Positions 16,263 through 24,920 of a stretch of DNA of 63,408 nt are shown here, in pieces (the first letter of the stretch is position 1; the number at the start of each line of letters is the position of its first letter). Position numbers and translations under genes: made by a program. Source of the DNA: an uncultured Prevotella sp. (GTDB lineage Bacteria; Bacteroidota; Bacteroidia; Bacteroidales; Bacteroidaceae); assembly GCA_900316015.1 (NCBI GenBank), contig ONBG01000014.1, forward strand, positions 1 to 63,408, in the 5' to 3' direction. Below the pieces are notes generated by a model. The model was not told the origin of the DNA. It made no database searches and saw only the letters and a program-made list of their open reading frames with translations.

Positions 16263-16895
16263 ATGGATATTTTAAAGAAAGATTTTGCATCTAAGCTGTT
16301 GAAGATCAAGGCTATCAAGCTTCAGCCCAAGAACCCGTTCACCTGGGCTTCGGGTTGGAAGTCACCCTTTTATTGTGATAACCGTAAGACCTTATCTTAT
16401 CCAGATCTTCGGGATTATGTCAAGCTTGAGATCGTGCATGTGATCCTTGAACAATTCCCTGAGGCAGAGGCGATTGCCGGTGTTGCTACCGGAGCGATTC
16501 CCCAAGGTGCCCTTGTTGCCGATGAGTTGCATCTCCCTTTCGTGTATGTACGCAGCAAACCCAAGGACCACGGTTTGGAAAACCTGATAGAGGGAGAATT
16601 AAAACCAGGCATGAAGGTCGTGGTCATCGAAGACCTGATCTCGACAGGCGGCAGTTCCCTCAAGGCTGTAGAAGCGATTCGCAAGAATGGATGTGAGGTC
16701 ATTGGCATGGTTGCCTCCTATACATACGGCTTCCCCGTGGCAGAAAAAGCCTTCGCCGATGCCCAAGTGAAACTGGTTACCTTGACTGACTATGACCATG
16801 TCGTCGCTCAAGCCCTTGAGACAGGCTATATCGCAGAAAGCGACGTAGAGGTCCTGCATCAGTGGAGGAAAGATCCCGCTCACTGGAACGGATAA
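16263..16895 (+). CDS. pyrE: Orotate phosphoribosyltransferase
   Basis: A 210-residue cytoplasmic enzyme that joins orotate to PRPP to make orotidine 5'-phosphate in pyrimidine synthesis. The PRPP-binding signature VVVIEDLISTGGSS is clear at about residues 119-132. Earlier motifs FTWASGWKSPFYCDNRK and AIAGVATGAIPQGALVA are typical of PyrE. Length is normal. It starts its own transcription unit, apparently followed by the SRPBCC gene, argH and the lipoprotein gene on the same strand. Confidence 0.95.
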   Translation: MDILKKDFASKLLKIKAIKLQPKNPFTWASGWKSPFYCDNRKTLSYPDLRDYVKLEIVHVILEQFPEAEAIAGVATGAIPQGALVADELHLPFVYVRSKPKDHGLENLIEGELKPGMKVVVIEDLISTGGSSLKAVEAIRKNGCEVIGMVASYTYGFPVAEKAFADAQVKLVTLTDYDHVVAQALETGYIAESDVEVLHQWRKDPAHWNG

Positions 16896-16951
16896 GTACA
16901 TCCCTTTCCTGACAAGAGAAGAGACATCACACGCATTAAAACGACTCCATT

Positions 16952-17365
16952 ATGAGCACAAAATTCGAAAGCAGCATCCGCCAGATCAACTATCCACAGC
17001 AAAGCGTCTACAACATGCTCAGCGACCTGAGCCATATTGAGAAAGTCAAGGACCGCCTTCCTGAGGACAAGCTCAAGGACGTACAATTTGATTCTGATTC
17101 CATTTCGATCCAGTCGCCGATGGGTGCCATCCGCCTTTGCATCATTGAGCGGGACGCACCGAAGTGCATTAAATTCGAGACAGAACAGAGTCCCATTCCT
17201 TTTTATTTCTGGATACAAATCCTTCCTGTTACAGAGATGAGCAGCAAGATGAAGCTCACCATCAAGGCTGAACTCAACCCTTTTATCAAGGGGATGGTCC
17301 AGAAACCTCTCCAGGAAGGGATCGAGAAATTGGCTGATGCCTTGCAAATGATCAAATACGAATAG
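16952..17365 (+). CDS. SRPBCC-fold protein of unknown ligand
   Basis: A 137-residue START/SRPBCC-like protein. The N-terminal FESSIRQINYPQQSVYNMLS, a beta-rich middle and a C-terminal amphipathic helix (GMVQKPLQEGIEKLADALQ) suggest the helix-grip fold, which forms a hydrophobic cavity. No signal peptide is present, so it is cytoplasmic. It is placed between pyrE and argH, three nucleotides before the argH start, so the two are probably cotranscribed. I do not recognise a ligand or reaction; the assignment is by fold pattern only. Confidence 0.65.
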   Translation: MSTKFESSIRQINYPQQSVYNMLSDLSHIEKVKDRLPEDKLKDVQFDSDSISIQSPMGAIRLCIIERDAPKCIKFETEQSPIPFYFWIQILPVTEMSSKMKLTIKAELNPFIKGMVQKPLQEGIEKLADALQMIKYE

Positions 17366-17368
17366 ACT

Positions 17369-18706
17369 ATGGCAAACAAACTTTGGGAAAAGAACTTTGA
17401 GGTAAACCAAGAGATCGAACGCTTTACCGTAGGCCATGACCGGGAATTGGATCTCTACCTTGCCAAATACGACGTTCTTGGCTCCATGGCACACATCACG
17501 ATGCTTGAGTCAATCGGGCTCTTGACCCACGATGAACTGCAGATGTTGCTCAAGGAACTGAAGGTCATCTATGCCAGCTGTGAGCGAGGCGAGTTTACCA
17601 TTGAGGACGGCGTAGAGGACGTTCATTCCCAAGTGGAGCTGATGCTCACCCGCAAGCTTGGGGACATGGGAAAGAAGATCCACAGTGGTCGCTCTCGCAA
17701 TGATCAGGTATTGGTTGACCTCAAGTTGTTCACGCGTGAGCAGTTGAAGGAAATCGTAGATGCCGTAAAAGTGCTTTTCGATGAATTGATACAGAAAAGC
17801 AACCAATACAAGGACATCTTGATGCCCGGTTATACCCATCTTCAGATTGCCATGCCCAGCTCTTTTGGACTTTGGTTTGGCGCGTATGCAGAATCATTGG
17901 CAGACGATATGCTCTTCCTATTGGCTGCTTACAAGATGACCAACCGCAATCCGTTGGGATCGGCAGCAGGGTATGGGAGCTCTTTCCCTTTGAACCGCAC
18001 CCTGACCACAAAGCTGTTAGGATTCGACTCCATGGACTACAATGTCGTCTATGCCCAAATGGGACGAGGGAAAATGGAACGCAATGTTGCCTTTGCCATG
18101 GCAACCGTGGCAGGTACCTTAGCAAAGATGGCTTTCGATGCTTGCCTGTTCAACTGCCAGAACTTCTCTTTCATCAAGCTACCCAAGGAATGCACGACTG
18201 GCAGCAGTATCATGCCCCATAAGAAAAACCCTGATGTCTTCGAGCTGATCCGTGCCAAGAGTAATAAGATCCAAAGCCTACCCCAACAGATCATGATGAT
18301 TATGAACAACCTTCCCGTAGGATATTTCCGTGATCTCCAGATCATCAAGGAGGTTTTCCTCCCTGCTTTTGGGGAACTAAAAGACTGCCTGCAGATGGCT
18401 GCCTACATCATCAACAAGATGGAAGTCAACCCGCATATCCTCGACAATCCCATGTACGACCCGATATTCTCTGTCGAAGAAGCCAATCAGTTGGCCGCTG
18501 CGGGAATGCCCTTCCGCGATGCTTACAAGAAAGTAGGCATGGAGATAGAGACTGGCACCTTCCATGCCAACAAGCACATCCACCATACCCACGAAGGTAG
18601 CATAGGCAATCTCTGCAACGACAAGATCCAAGCACTCATAGAAGGCACGCTCAAGCAATTCCATTTCGAGCAGGTAGAAGAAGCTGAGAAGGCTTTACTG
18701 AAATAG
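17369..18706 (+). CDS. argH: Argininosuccinate lyase
   Basis: A 445-residue member of the fumarase/aspartase superfamily that splits argininosuccinate into arginine and fumarate, the last step of arginine synthesis. The superfamily signature GSSIMPHKKNPD is at about residues 277-288 and contains the catalytic serine loop. Other conserved blocks are EDVHSQVE, HSGRSRNDQV and GYTHLQIAMPSS, the last with the catalytic His. Length is normal. The start is 3 nt after the SRPBCC gene, and the lipoprotein gene begins 2 nt after its stop. Confidence 0.95.
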   Translation: MANKLWEKNFEVNQEIERFTVGHDRELDLYLAKYDVLGSMAHITMLESIGLLTHDELQMLLKELKVIYASCERGEFTIEDGVEDVHSQVELMLTRKLGDMGKKIHSGRSRNDQVLVDLKLFTREQLKEIVDAVKVLFDELIQKSNQYKDILMPGYTHLQIAMPSSFGLWFGAYAESLADDMLFLLAAYKMTNRNPLGSAAGYGSSFPLNRTLTTKLLGFDSMDYNVVYAQMGRGKMERNVAFAMATVAGTLAKMAFDACLFNCQNFSFIKLPKECTTGSSIMPHKKNPDVFELIRAKSNKIQSLPQQIMMIMNNLPVGYFRDLQIIKEVFLPAFGELKDCLQMAAYIINKMEVNPHILDNPMYDPIFSVEEANQLAAAGMPFRDAYKKVGMEIETGTFHANKHIHHTHEGSIGNLCNDKIQALIEGTLKQFHFEQVEEAEKALLK

Positions 18707-18708
18707 CA

Positions 18709-19281
18709 ATGATGAAGAAAAGGATCGGCACAATATTAGGGAGCCTGCTCTCCCTTATGCTCCTCTCGTGTACAGCAGACAACGAGTTCAGCACTGCGGC
18801 ATGCTATCTTGTGATAGAGAACAACCTTCACAATGATGCCACACTGGCCAGTGCCATGAACTCCGCATCACCGGGCGTTTTCGTAACGATCACGAAAGTC
18901 ACGACGAAAGGTGCCACCTATTTTCACTTCTATAGCAATCAAGGAGGAAACAGTTCATCCATTTTCAATGCCATTGACGCCAAGAGAAACCTGATCATAG
19001 GCATGAACGGAGGACTGATCGTAGGCTATGGCAATTTAAGTCAGCCCGTCACGTTCTATGCATACGACCGGGAGTGCCCCAACTGCTTTGATCCGAACAA
19101 TATCCCCATGAAAAGTTATCCCATCAACGTCAACAGCAGTGGTATCGGGACCTGTTCCAAATGTGGAAGGAAATACGACTTGAACAATGGTGGAATCATT
19201 TCTTCGGGCGAAGGAGGAAAGAAAATGACCCGCTATCGCTGTGGAACAACAGGTAGTTATGGCGTGTTATCCGTCAATTAA
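18709..19281 (+). CDS. Lipoprotein with a two-CxxC zinc-ribbon-like motif
   Basis: A 190-residue predicted lipoprotein (lipobox LLSC, Cys21). The C-terminal half has two spaced cysteine pairs, ECPNCFDP and CSKCGRKYD, with a final Gly-rich section before another single Cys. Pairs of this kind normally bind zinc or iron, or form disulfides outside the cytoplasm. The layout of paired ligands near a Gly-rich loop is loosely reminiscent of Rieske-type folds, but the His ligands are not seen. It begins 2 nt after argH (tandem ATG codons at 18709 and 18712), so it is probably the last gene of that operon. Its function is unknown. Confidence 0.65.
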   Translation: MMKKRIGTILGSLLSLMLLSCTADNEFSTAACYLVIENNLHNDATLASAMNSASPGVFVTITKVTTKGATYFHFYSNQGGNSSSIFNAIDAKRNLIIGMNGGLIVGYGNLSQPVTFYAYDRECPNCFDPNNIPMKSYPINVNSSGIGTCSKCGRKYDLNNGGIISSGEGGKKMTRYRCGTTGSYGVLSVN

Positions 19282-19323
19282 TGGCAAGAAACGCATATTT
19301 TTGAATTAAAATGTGTTAATACT

Positions 19324-19354
19324 TTTGCCATTAAGAGAAATCCCTTTATCTTTG
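19324..19354 (+). promoter_or_regulatory. Promoter of the tRNA-Gly/tRNA-Leu unit
   Basis: TTTG at 19324-19327, a 19-nt spacer and TATCTTTG at 19347-19354 match the consensus exactly; the tRNA-Gly begins 12 bases after the -7 element. Confidence 0.82.
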
Positions 19355-19366
19355 CACTTCAGAAAT

Positions 19367-19439
19367 GCGGCAATAGCTCAGTTGGTAGAGCGCGACCTTG
19401 CCAAGGTCGAGGTCGCGGGTCCGAGTCCCGTTTGCCGCT
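19367..19439 (+). tRNA. tRNA-Gly (GCC)
   Basis: A 73-nt cloverleaf with acceptor stem GCGGCAA paired to TTGCCGC (19432-19438). D-loop AGCTCAGTTGGTAGAGC, anticodon arm GACCTTGCCAAGGTC with anticodon GCC, and T-loop GGGTCCGAGTCCC. No CCA is encoded, so it must be added after transcription. Confidence 0.95.
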
Positions 19440-19465
19440 CAAGCTTTTTGTCATTAGATATATAG

Positions 19466-19507
19466 GTCAAGGCAGGAAAAGGCTTTTCATACATAAAATG
19501 CCTTGAC
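19466..19507 (+). other. Hairpin in the spacer between the two tRNAs
   Basis: GTCAAGGCA (19466-19474) and TGCCTTGAC (19499-19507) are perfectly complementary over 9 bp, with a smaller AAAAGGCTTTT hairpin in the loop. It has no T run directly after it, so it looks more like an RNA-processing or spacer structure than a terminator. Confidence 0.5.
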
Positions 19508-19525
19508 ATGTGAGGACAGTAAGCG

Positions 19526-19611
19526 GCCGCGATGGTGGAATTGGTAGACACGAGGGACTTAAAATCCCTTGGCCAGAAATGGCTGTACGGGTTCGAGTCC
19601 CGTTCGCGGCA
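19526..19611 (+). tRNA. tRNA-Leu (TAA)
   Basis: An 86-nt class II tRNA with long variable arm. Acceptor GCCGCGA pairs with TCGCGGC (19604-19610), the anticodon stem is GGGACTTAAAATCCC with anticodon TAA, and the T arm has GGGTTCGAGTCCC. No CCA is encoded. Only 22 nt separate its 3' end from the next start codon. Confidence 0.95.
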
Positions 19612-19633
19612 CAACAATCTTAAACACTTTTAT

Positions 19634-21313
19634 ATGATGCATAAAAAACTAATTCTCACATTATCGGCTTGTTCTTTAGTCATTTTCACATCCTGCTCTA
19701 AGCTGGGTGCATTGTCAGCTGATAATTTCACAGTGACTCCGAATCCCCTGGAAACCGTTGGAGGAGAAGTTCCTAACACCATCAATGGTACTTTTCCAGA
19801 GAAGTACATGAAAAAGAATGCTGTCGTAACAGTCATTCCAGAACTCCGTTATGGTAATGGGAAGACCCAGCAGGGCACAACTGCAACCTTCCAAGGAGAG
19901 AAGGTGATGGGCAATAACCAAACGATCTCTTACCGCATGGGCGGTCATTATACGATGAAATCGAATTTCATATACGATGACCCTGAGATGCAGAAATGCG
20001 ATATGTACCTTACTTTTAAGGCTTCCTTAGGCAAGAAGAGTGTTACGATCCCGGCTGTCAAAGTAGCAAGAGGACTGATCACAACCGGCGAGTTGTACAA
20101 GAAGACGCTGATGAATGCTGGGGCTTGTATCGCACCGGATTCTTTCGAGCGCATTAAGGCACAGAAGCAGGAAGCTAATGTGAAATTCCTCATCAACCAG
20201 GCTAATCTTCGCAAGAGCGAGTTGAAGAACAATTCCGTGAAGGAATTTGTTCAGATGCTGAAGAAAATCAATGCTGATCGCGAAGGACTGAACTTGAAGA
20301 ATGTTGAAGTAGCAGCTTATGCTTCTCCAGATGGAGGTTACTCTTTCAACGATAAGTTGGCAAACAAGCGTCAGGACGTTTCCGAGAGCTATGTCAAGAA
20401 CCAGTTGAAGCGCCAGAAGATCTCTACAGATGTAGATGCTCATTATACCGCCCAGGACTGGGACGGATTCCAGAAACTCGTTCAGGCTTCCAACATCCAG
20501 GACAAGGATGTCATCCTGCGCGTCCTTTCTATGTACAAGGACCCAGAGGAACGTGAGAAACAGATCCGCAACATGAGCGAAGGCTTCAGGGAATTAGCCG
20601 ATGGCATCCTTCCTGAGCTTCGTCGTTCACGCTTGATCATTAACTATGAGACTGTAGGTCGTAGCGATGATCAAATCAAGGCACAATACGCAGCTGACCC
20701 AACCAAGCTGAGCGTTGAGGAGCTTCTGTATGCTGCCAGCCTGGAGAACAACGCTAATAAGAAAGAAGATATCTACAAGACAACAGCTAAATTGTATGAC
20801 AAGGACTACCGTGCTTATAACAACCTTGCAGCCCTTGCATTCAATGCTGGCGACGAGACAACGGCAAAGCGGTATCTGTCAGAAGCTTTAAGCAAGAATA
20901 ACAAGGCACCTGAGGCAAATGCCAACTTAGGACTGATTGCCTTGAAGAATGGCAAGATCAAGGATGCTGAAAACTATTTAGCAGAGGCTATTGATGCGAA
21001 TGGCTTTGGTGAGGCACTTGGCAACCTGAATATTGCAAAGGGTAACTATGCACAGGCTGTTGAAAACTTCAAGAACTCAAGCAGCAATAGTGCAGCTTTG
21101 GCACAACTCCTGAATAAGGACTATGCTGCTGCAACATCCACACTTGACCACATCAAGAACCCTGATGCATTGACAAGTTATTTGCACGCAATCGTTGCCG
21201 CACGCCAGAATAACAAGAGCGCAGCTCAGTCATATCTGAAAGAAGCTTTGCAAAAAGATCCTTCTTTGGCTGAATATGCTACAAACGACCTGGAATTTGC
21301 CAACGTCAAATAA
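19634..21313 (+). CDS. OmpA-like and TPR-containing lipoprotein
   Basis: A 559-residue predicted lipoprotein (lipobox FTSC, Cys21). A beta-rich N-terminal region is followed by a segment resembling the OmpA C-terminal fold (VEVAAYASPDGGYSFNDKLA, then KRQDVSESYVKNQL). The C-terminal half has TPR-like helical repeats (AYNNLAALAFNAGDETTAKRYLSEAL, APEANANLGLIALKNGKIKD given here in parts). It may anchor the outer membrane to peptidoglycan or act as scaffold of a surface complex. The open frame runs back through tRNA-Leu, but the ATG at 19634 gives the signal peptide. The next gene begins 4 nt after its stop. No promoter is visible between it and the tRNA. Confidence 0.75.
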   Translation: MMHKKLILTLSACSLVIFTSCSKLGALSADNFTVTPNPLETVGGEVPNTINGTFPEKYMKKNAVVTVIPELRYGNGKTQQGTTATFQGEKVMGNNQTISYRMGGHYTMKSNFIYDDPEMQKCDMYLTFKASLGKKSVTIPAVKVARGLITTGELYKKTLMNAGACIAPDSFERIKAQKQEANVKFLINQANLRKSELKNNSVKEFVQMLKKINADREGLNLKNVEVAAYASPDGGYSFNDKLANKRQDVSESYVKNQLKRQKISTDVDAHYTAQDWDGFQKLVQASNIQDKDVILRVLSMYKDPEEREKQIRNMSEGFRELADGILPELRRSRLIINYETVGRSDDQIKAQYAADPTKLSVEELLYAASLENNANKKEDIYKTTAKLYDKDYRAYNNLAALAFNAGDETTAKRYLSEALSKNNKAPEANANLGLIALKNGKIKDAENYLAEAIDANGFGEALGNLNIAKGNYAQAVENFKNSSSNSAALAQLLNKDYAAATSTLDHIKNPDALTSYLHAIVAARQNNKSAAQSYLKEALQKDPSLAEYATNDLEFANVK

Positions 21314-21317
21314 TTGA

Positions 21318-22316
21318 ATGAAGAATTTCGCATTTCTTATCATACTCACCTTGGTCCTGGTTTCTTGCGGGGAAGACAACGGTCATTTTAAGATCGAAGG
21401 AAAACTCATGAACCTCGACCAAGGTGAGTTTTATATTTACAGTCCTTATGGAGGCATTGATGGAATAGATACCATCAAGGTAGAAGGTGGCAGATTCGCA
21501 TACGAAATGCCATGTACAAACGAGAACATAGTGATGTTAGTATTCCCTAACTTCTCGGAACAGCCCGTCTTTGCCGAACCCGGAGGATCAGTGAATATCA
21601 AGGGAGATGCGTCGCATCTGAAAGAGATGACCATCAAGGGGACAAAGGAAAATGACCTGATGAATAAGTTCCGTCAGCAAATCGTCAGTGCTTCACCCCC
21701 AGAAACAAAGAAGTTCGCAGAGCAATTCATCAAAGACCATCCGGAATCTGCTGTCAGTATTTACTTAGCAAGAAAATATTTCATTGCCAACAATGAACCG
21801 GATTATAAAAAAGCTCTTCAGCTTTTAGAGCTCATCCAAAAGAACCAACCCAAAAATGGAAGAGTAGCAAGAATGTACCAACAGATCAAGAAATTACCGA
21901 ACTCAACAGTAGGCAGTTCCTTACCAGCATTCTCGGTACAAGATATGAACGGCACTATTGTTTCATCCTCCTCCATCACGGGCAGTGGGATCAGTGTCAT
22001 CACGGTATGGGCCTCTTGGAGTTTCGATAGCATGAACCTGCAACGGCAATTGAAACAGTTGCAAAAAAACTCAAAAGGAAAGCTGAAATTGGTAAGCATC
22101 TGCGTAGATGCCAACAAAAAGGAATGCCAAGAAACCCTCAAGCGAGATTCTATATCCTGGCCGAATATCTGCGATCAGCAAATGATTAACAGTCCTGTGC
22201 TGAAAACATTGGGGCTCTATTCAGTACCTGACAACATCGTCATCAAGAATGGGCAAATTGTTGCAAGGGATTTAGATACGGATGCCTTGCTCAGCAAAGT
22301 CCGCTCTCTTCTATAA
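21318..22316 (+). CDS. DUF4369/thioredoxin-fold lipoprotein lacking the CxxC
   Basis: A 332-residue predicted lipoprotein (lipobox LVSC, Cys17). The N-terminal DUF4369-like domain (FKIEGKLMNLDQGEFYIYSP) is followed by a helical linker and a C-terminal TlpA/ResA-type thioredoxin fold (VGSSLPAFSVQDMNGT, then VITVWASWSFDSMN). At the place of the redox CxxC motif it has Ser235 and Ser238 (WSFDS). A cysteine pair elsewhere (VCVDANKKEC-like region, Cys in SICVDANKKEC) does not restore the motif. Oxidoreductase activity of the normal type is therefore not expected. It starts 4 nt after the OmpA/TPR gene and probably forms an operon with it. Confidence 0.75.
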   Translation: MKNFAFLIILTLVLVSCGEDNGHFKIEGKLMNLDQGEFYIYSPYGGIDGIDTIKVEGGRFAYEMPCTNENIVMLVFPNFSEQPVFAEPGGSVNIKGDASHLKEMTIKGTKENDLMNKFRQQIVSASPPETKKFAEQFIKDHPESAVSIYLARKYFIANNEPDYKKALQLLELIQKNQPKNGRVARMYQQIKKLPNSTVGSSLPAFSVQDMNGTIVSSSSITGSGISVITVWASWSFDSMNLQRQLKQLQKNSKGKLKLVSICVDANKKECQETLKRDSISWPNICDQQMINSPVLKTLGLYSVPDNIVIKNGQIVARDLDTDALLSKVRSLL

Positions 22317-22337
22317 TATCCACTACCTATATATACC

Positions 22338-22362
22338 AAGGACAGGGAAAATCCCAGTCCTT
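22338..22362 (+). terminator. Hairpin between the thioredoxin-fold lipoprotein gene and yifB
   Basis: AAGGAC-A-GGG pairs with CCC-A-GTCCTT around AAAAT. The following tract (CTATATTATT) is AT-rich but has no long T run, so termination is likely but may be weak. Confidence 0.5.
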
Positions 22363-22394
22363 CTATATTATTAACTGCTAATTGAATCATTGCC

Positions 22395-23942
22395 ATGTTA
22401 GTGAAAACATACTGTGCCGCGATAAACGGTCTACAAGTTACAACAGTAACCATTGAAGTCAGTCTCAACAAGGGAGTTGCCTACCATTTTACGGGATTAG
22501 GGGACGAAGCCGTAAAGGAGGGAAAGAACCGCATCTCTGCAGCCATGCAATACAATGGATATCGGTTTCCTATCGCTGATATCACGGTCAACATGGCCCC
22601 AGCAGACCTACGAAAAGAAGGCAGCGGGTATGACCTTCCCTTAGCGATAGCGATCTTAGCTGCAAATGGAAGTATTGTCTCCGACCATCTTCAAGAATAC
22701 ATGATGGTAGGAGAACTGAGTTTAGATGGGAAGATACAGCCTGTCAAAGGTGCGCTCCCCATAGCGATCAGGGCTCGGAAAGAACATTTCAAGGGATTGA
22801 TTGTACCCAAGGCGAATGAGTGCGAGGCTGCTGTCGTAAACAACTTAGAGGTATATGGGATGGATTCATTGTATGATGTCATCCAATTCATGACGGGAAC
22901 TGGGCAATACCATCCCAAGATCATAGATACGCGCAAGGTGTTTTTCGAGCAACAAAGCCATTTTGATGTGGACTTCTCCGATGTCAGGGGACAAGAAAAT
23001 ATAAAGCGGGCATTGGAAGTAGCAGCGGCTGGAGGGCATAACCTGATCATGGTAGGTCCTCCGGGATCTGGAAAATCCATGATGGCGAAACGGCTACCCA
23101 CCATTCTACCTCCCCTTTCTCTGGCTGAAAGTTTAGAGACAACGCAAATCCACAGTATTGCAGGAAAGCTCAGCAAAGATACTTCCCTCATATCGCAAAG
23201 ACCTTTCCGCTCTCCTCACCATACCATCTCTGAGGTTGCTCTCGTGGGAGGAGGCACCAATCCCATGCCTGGTGAGATCAGTCTTGCCCATAACGGAGTC
23301 CTTTTCTGTGACGAACTACCAGAATTCAACAAGCACACCTTAGAGATGCTACGCCAACCCCTGGAAGATCGCAAGATAACCATTAGCCGAGCCAAGTACT
23401 CCATCGAATATCCTTGTTCTTTTATGTTCATTGCCAGCATGAACCCTTGCCCTTGTGGCTATTACGGGGATCCTACCCATCATTGCGTATGCACGCCCGG
23501 ACAGATCCAGAAATACATGAATAAGATTAGCGGACCGCTCTTAGACAGGATCGACATACAATGTGAGATACTCCCTGTACCCTTCCAAGAACTAAGTTCC
23601 TATGCCGTGGGAGAAACCAGCGAGCAAATACGAGAAAGAGTGATGATGGCGCGACAAAGACAAGACGAAAGGTTCAAGGGAATTCCTGGCATTCATTGCA
23701 ATGCACAGATGACAGAAAGGATGATCCATCAATATGCAGAACCCGACGAGAAAGGTCTGGAACTATTGAAAAATGCAATGGAAAAGCTAAGCCTGTCGGC
23801 AAGAGCCTATAGCAGGATCTTAAAGGTGGCAAGAACCATTGCCGACCTGTCCGCATGCGACCACGTCCAAGAAGAACATATCGCAGAAGCCGTTTCCTAC
23901 CGTAACTTAGACCGCAGTGACTGGGCAGAAAGAAGCCTATGA
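22395..23942 (+). CDS. YifB/ComM-type Mg-chelatase-like AAA+ ATPase
   Basis: A 515-residue cytoplasmic protein of the YifB/ComM family. The N-terminal Lon-protease-like fold (AINGLQVTTVTIEVSLNKG) precedes the AAA+ Mg-chelatase-like core with Walker A GPPGSGKS (residues 221-228), Walker B-like GVLFCDELPEF and a C-terminal domain with LSARAYSRILKVARTIADL. ComM in naturally competent species is a branch-migration helicase for recombination of incoming DNA; its role in Bacteroidales is not established. The Cys-rich motif NPCPCGYYGDPTHHC is typical. It ends directly against the convergent lipoprotein gene with no gap. Confidence 0.9.
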   Translation: MLVKTYCAAINGLQVTTVTIEVSLNKGVAYHFTGLGDEAVKEGKNRISAAMQYNGYRFPIADITVNMAPADLRKEGSGYDLPLAIAILAANGSIVSDHLQEYMMVGELSLDGKIQPVKGALPIAIRARKEHFKGLIVPKANECEAAVVNNLEVYGMDSLYDVIQFMTGTGQYHPKIIDTRKVFFEQQSHFDVDFSDVRGQENIKRALEVAAAGGHNLIMVGPPGSGKSMMAKRLPTILPPLSLAESLETTQIHSIAGKLSKDTSLISQRPFRSPHHTISEVALVGGGTNPMPGEISLAHNGVLFCDELPEFNKHTLEMLRQPLEDRKITISRAKYSIEYPCSFMFIASMNPCPCGYYGDPTHHCVCTPGQIQKYMNKISGPLLDRIDIQCEILPVPFQELSSYAVGETSEQIRERVMMARQRQDERFKGIPGIHCNAQMTERMIHQYAEPDEKGLELLKNAMEKLSLSARAYSRILKVARTIADLSACDHVQEEHIAEAVSYRNLDRSDWAERSL

Positions 23943-24800
23943 TTACTGCTTTTTCAGATAATAACTAAACGGATAAGTTGTACCAGCGGTCAACGATGAC
24001 ATGACGACGTCTTCCGTAGTGGAATAAACGCTTCCGTCTGCTGTTGTCACCGTGAATTTTGCCGTTGCATAAGGAGCGAACAGAGCCACATAGACAGGCA
24101 AGGTTAAATAGCCGCTCGTAGGTTTCAACACAATCGGCTGACGAACAGGTGTCAAAGAGATTTTAGACGTAGTGAAATCGAAAATACCTTCCGTACACAT
24201 ATTCTCTATCTTCACGGAAGTAATATCCTTGATTTCATCACCATTTTCGTCTACAAAGGAAAACTTGCCGATACTCATCAAGCGCCTGACATAAATCATT
24301 GCAGCCTTAGCGGTAAGGTCTGTCGCAGTCGTTGTTGATATCTTTGCCTTACCATAGGTAAAATTAAACTTGCTATTGATAGTCTCCAGTGTGCCATCCT
24401 GCCCTGAGATATCAAGGGCAAGCAAGCTATCACCACCTTCACTGGCAAGAGAAGTAATCCCTTCACTCCCGACCTTTGGCCAAAAAATCTCCAAGAAATT
24501 ATACCTCTTACAGGTCATATACCCTGTAAAACGAGTCGTATCAGAAGTAGAAGAGGCGGTGAAAGTATCAAAAATATTCGAAGTACGCCTTGTATTATTA
24601 TAGACAGAGACTTCCGTACCCTCCGTCCAAGGCACTGTACTTGCCGCAGTCATTTGGTTGATGGTAACGAATCGCCTTGCTGTCGTTGTGTCTGTTGTTG
24701 ACGACGACGATGATGATGCTGAATCGCTGCCGTGACATCCTAAGAAGACAAGAGGCAAGCACATAACCATCAGTGCTACAAATGCATATTTAACTTTCAT
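23943..24800 (-). CDS. Fimbrillin-like lipoprotein
   Basis: A 285-residue predicted lipoprotein (FLGC, Cys22) with a low-complexity Ser/Thr linker after the lipid anchor. The rest is beta-rich with the layout of Bacteroidales fimbrillin/Mfa-type surface proteins (VTINQMTAAS, WTEGTEVSVYN, then SIGKFSFVDENGDEIKDITS and SLTAGTTYPFSYYL). Such proteins form or decorate fimbriae. No partner fimbrial genes lie nearby, so the call is by general pattern and the exact role is unknown. The serine run is encoded by a simple triplet repeat (TCA/TCG codons), a place where replication slippage could change linker length. Confidence 0.6.
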   Translation of the reverse strand: MKVKYAFVALMVMCLPLVFLGCHGSDSASSSSSSTTDTTTARRFVTINQMTAASTVPWTEGTEVSVYNNTRRTSNIFDTFTASSTSDTTRFTGYMTCKRYNFLEIFWPKVGSEGITSLASEGGDSLLALDISGQDGTLETINSKFNFTYGKAKISTTTATDLTAKAAMIYVRRLMSIGKFSFVDENGDEIKDITSVKIENMCTEGIFDFTTSKISLTPVRQPIVLKPTSGYLTLPVYVALFAPYATAKFTVTTADGSVYSTTEDVVMSSLTAGTTYPFSYYLKKQ

Positions 24801-24828
24801 TCCTATATTCCTTATTGATTTCAGTTTG

Positions 24829-24836
24829 CAAAATTA
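24829..24836 (-). promoter_or_regulatory. Promoter -7 element of the fimbrillin-like gene
   Basis: Minus-strand TAATTTTG (24836-24829) with a TTG at 24857-24855, 18 nt upstream, lies about 30 bp before the start codon. Confidence 0.55.
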
Positions 24837-24920
24837 CTATTTTTATTACAAACGCAAGAATCTTTTATTCTAAACTACTATTTAATTAAGTTAAATGCTA
24901 CATATATTCCCCTTTTTTAG

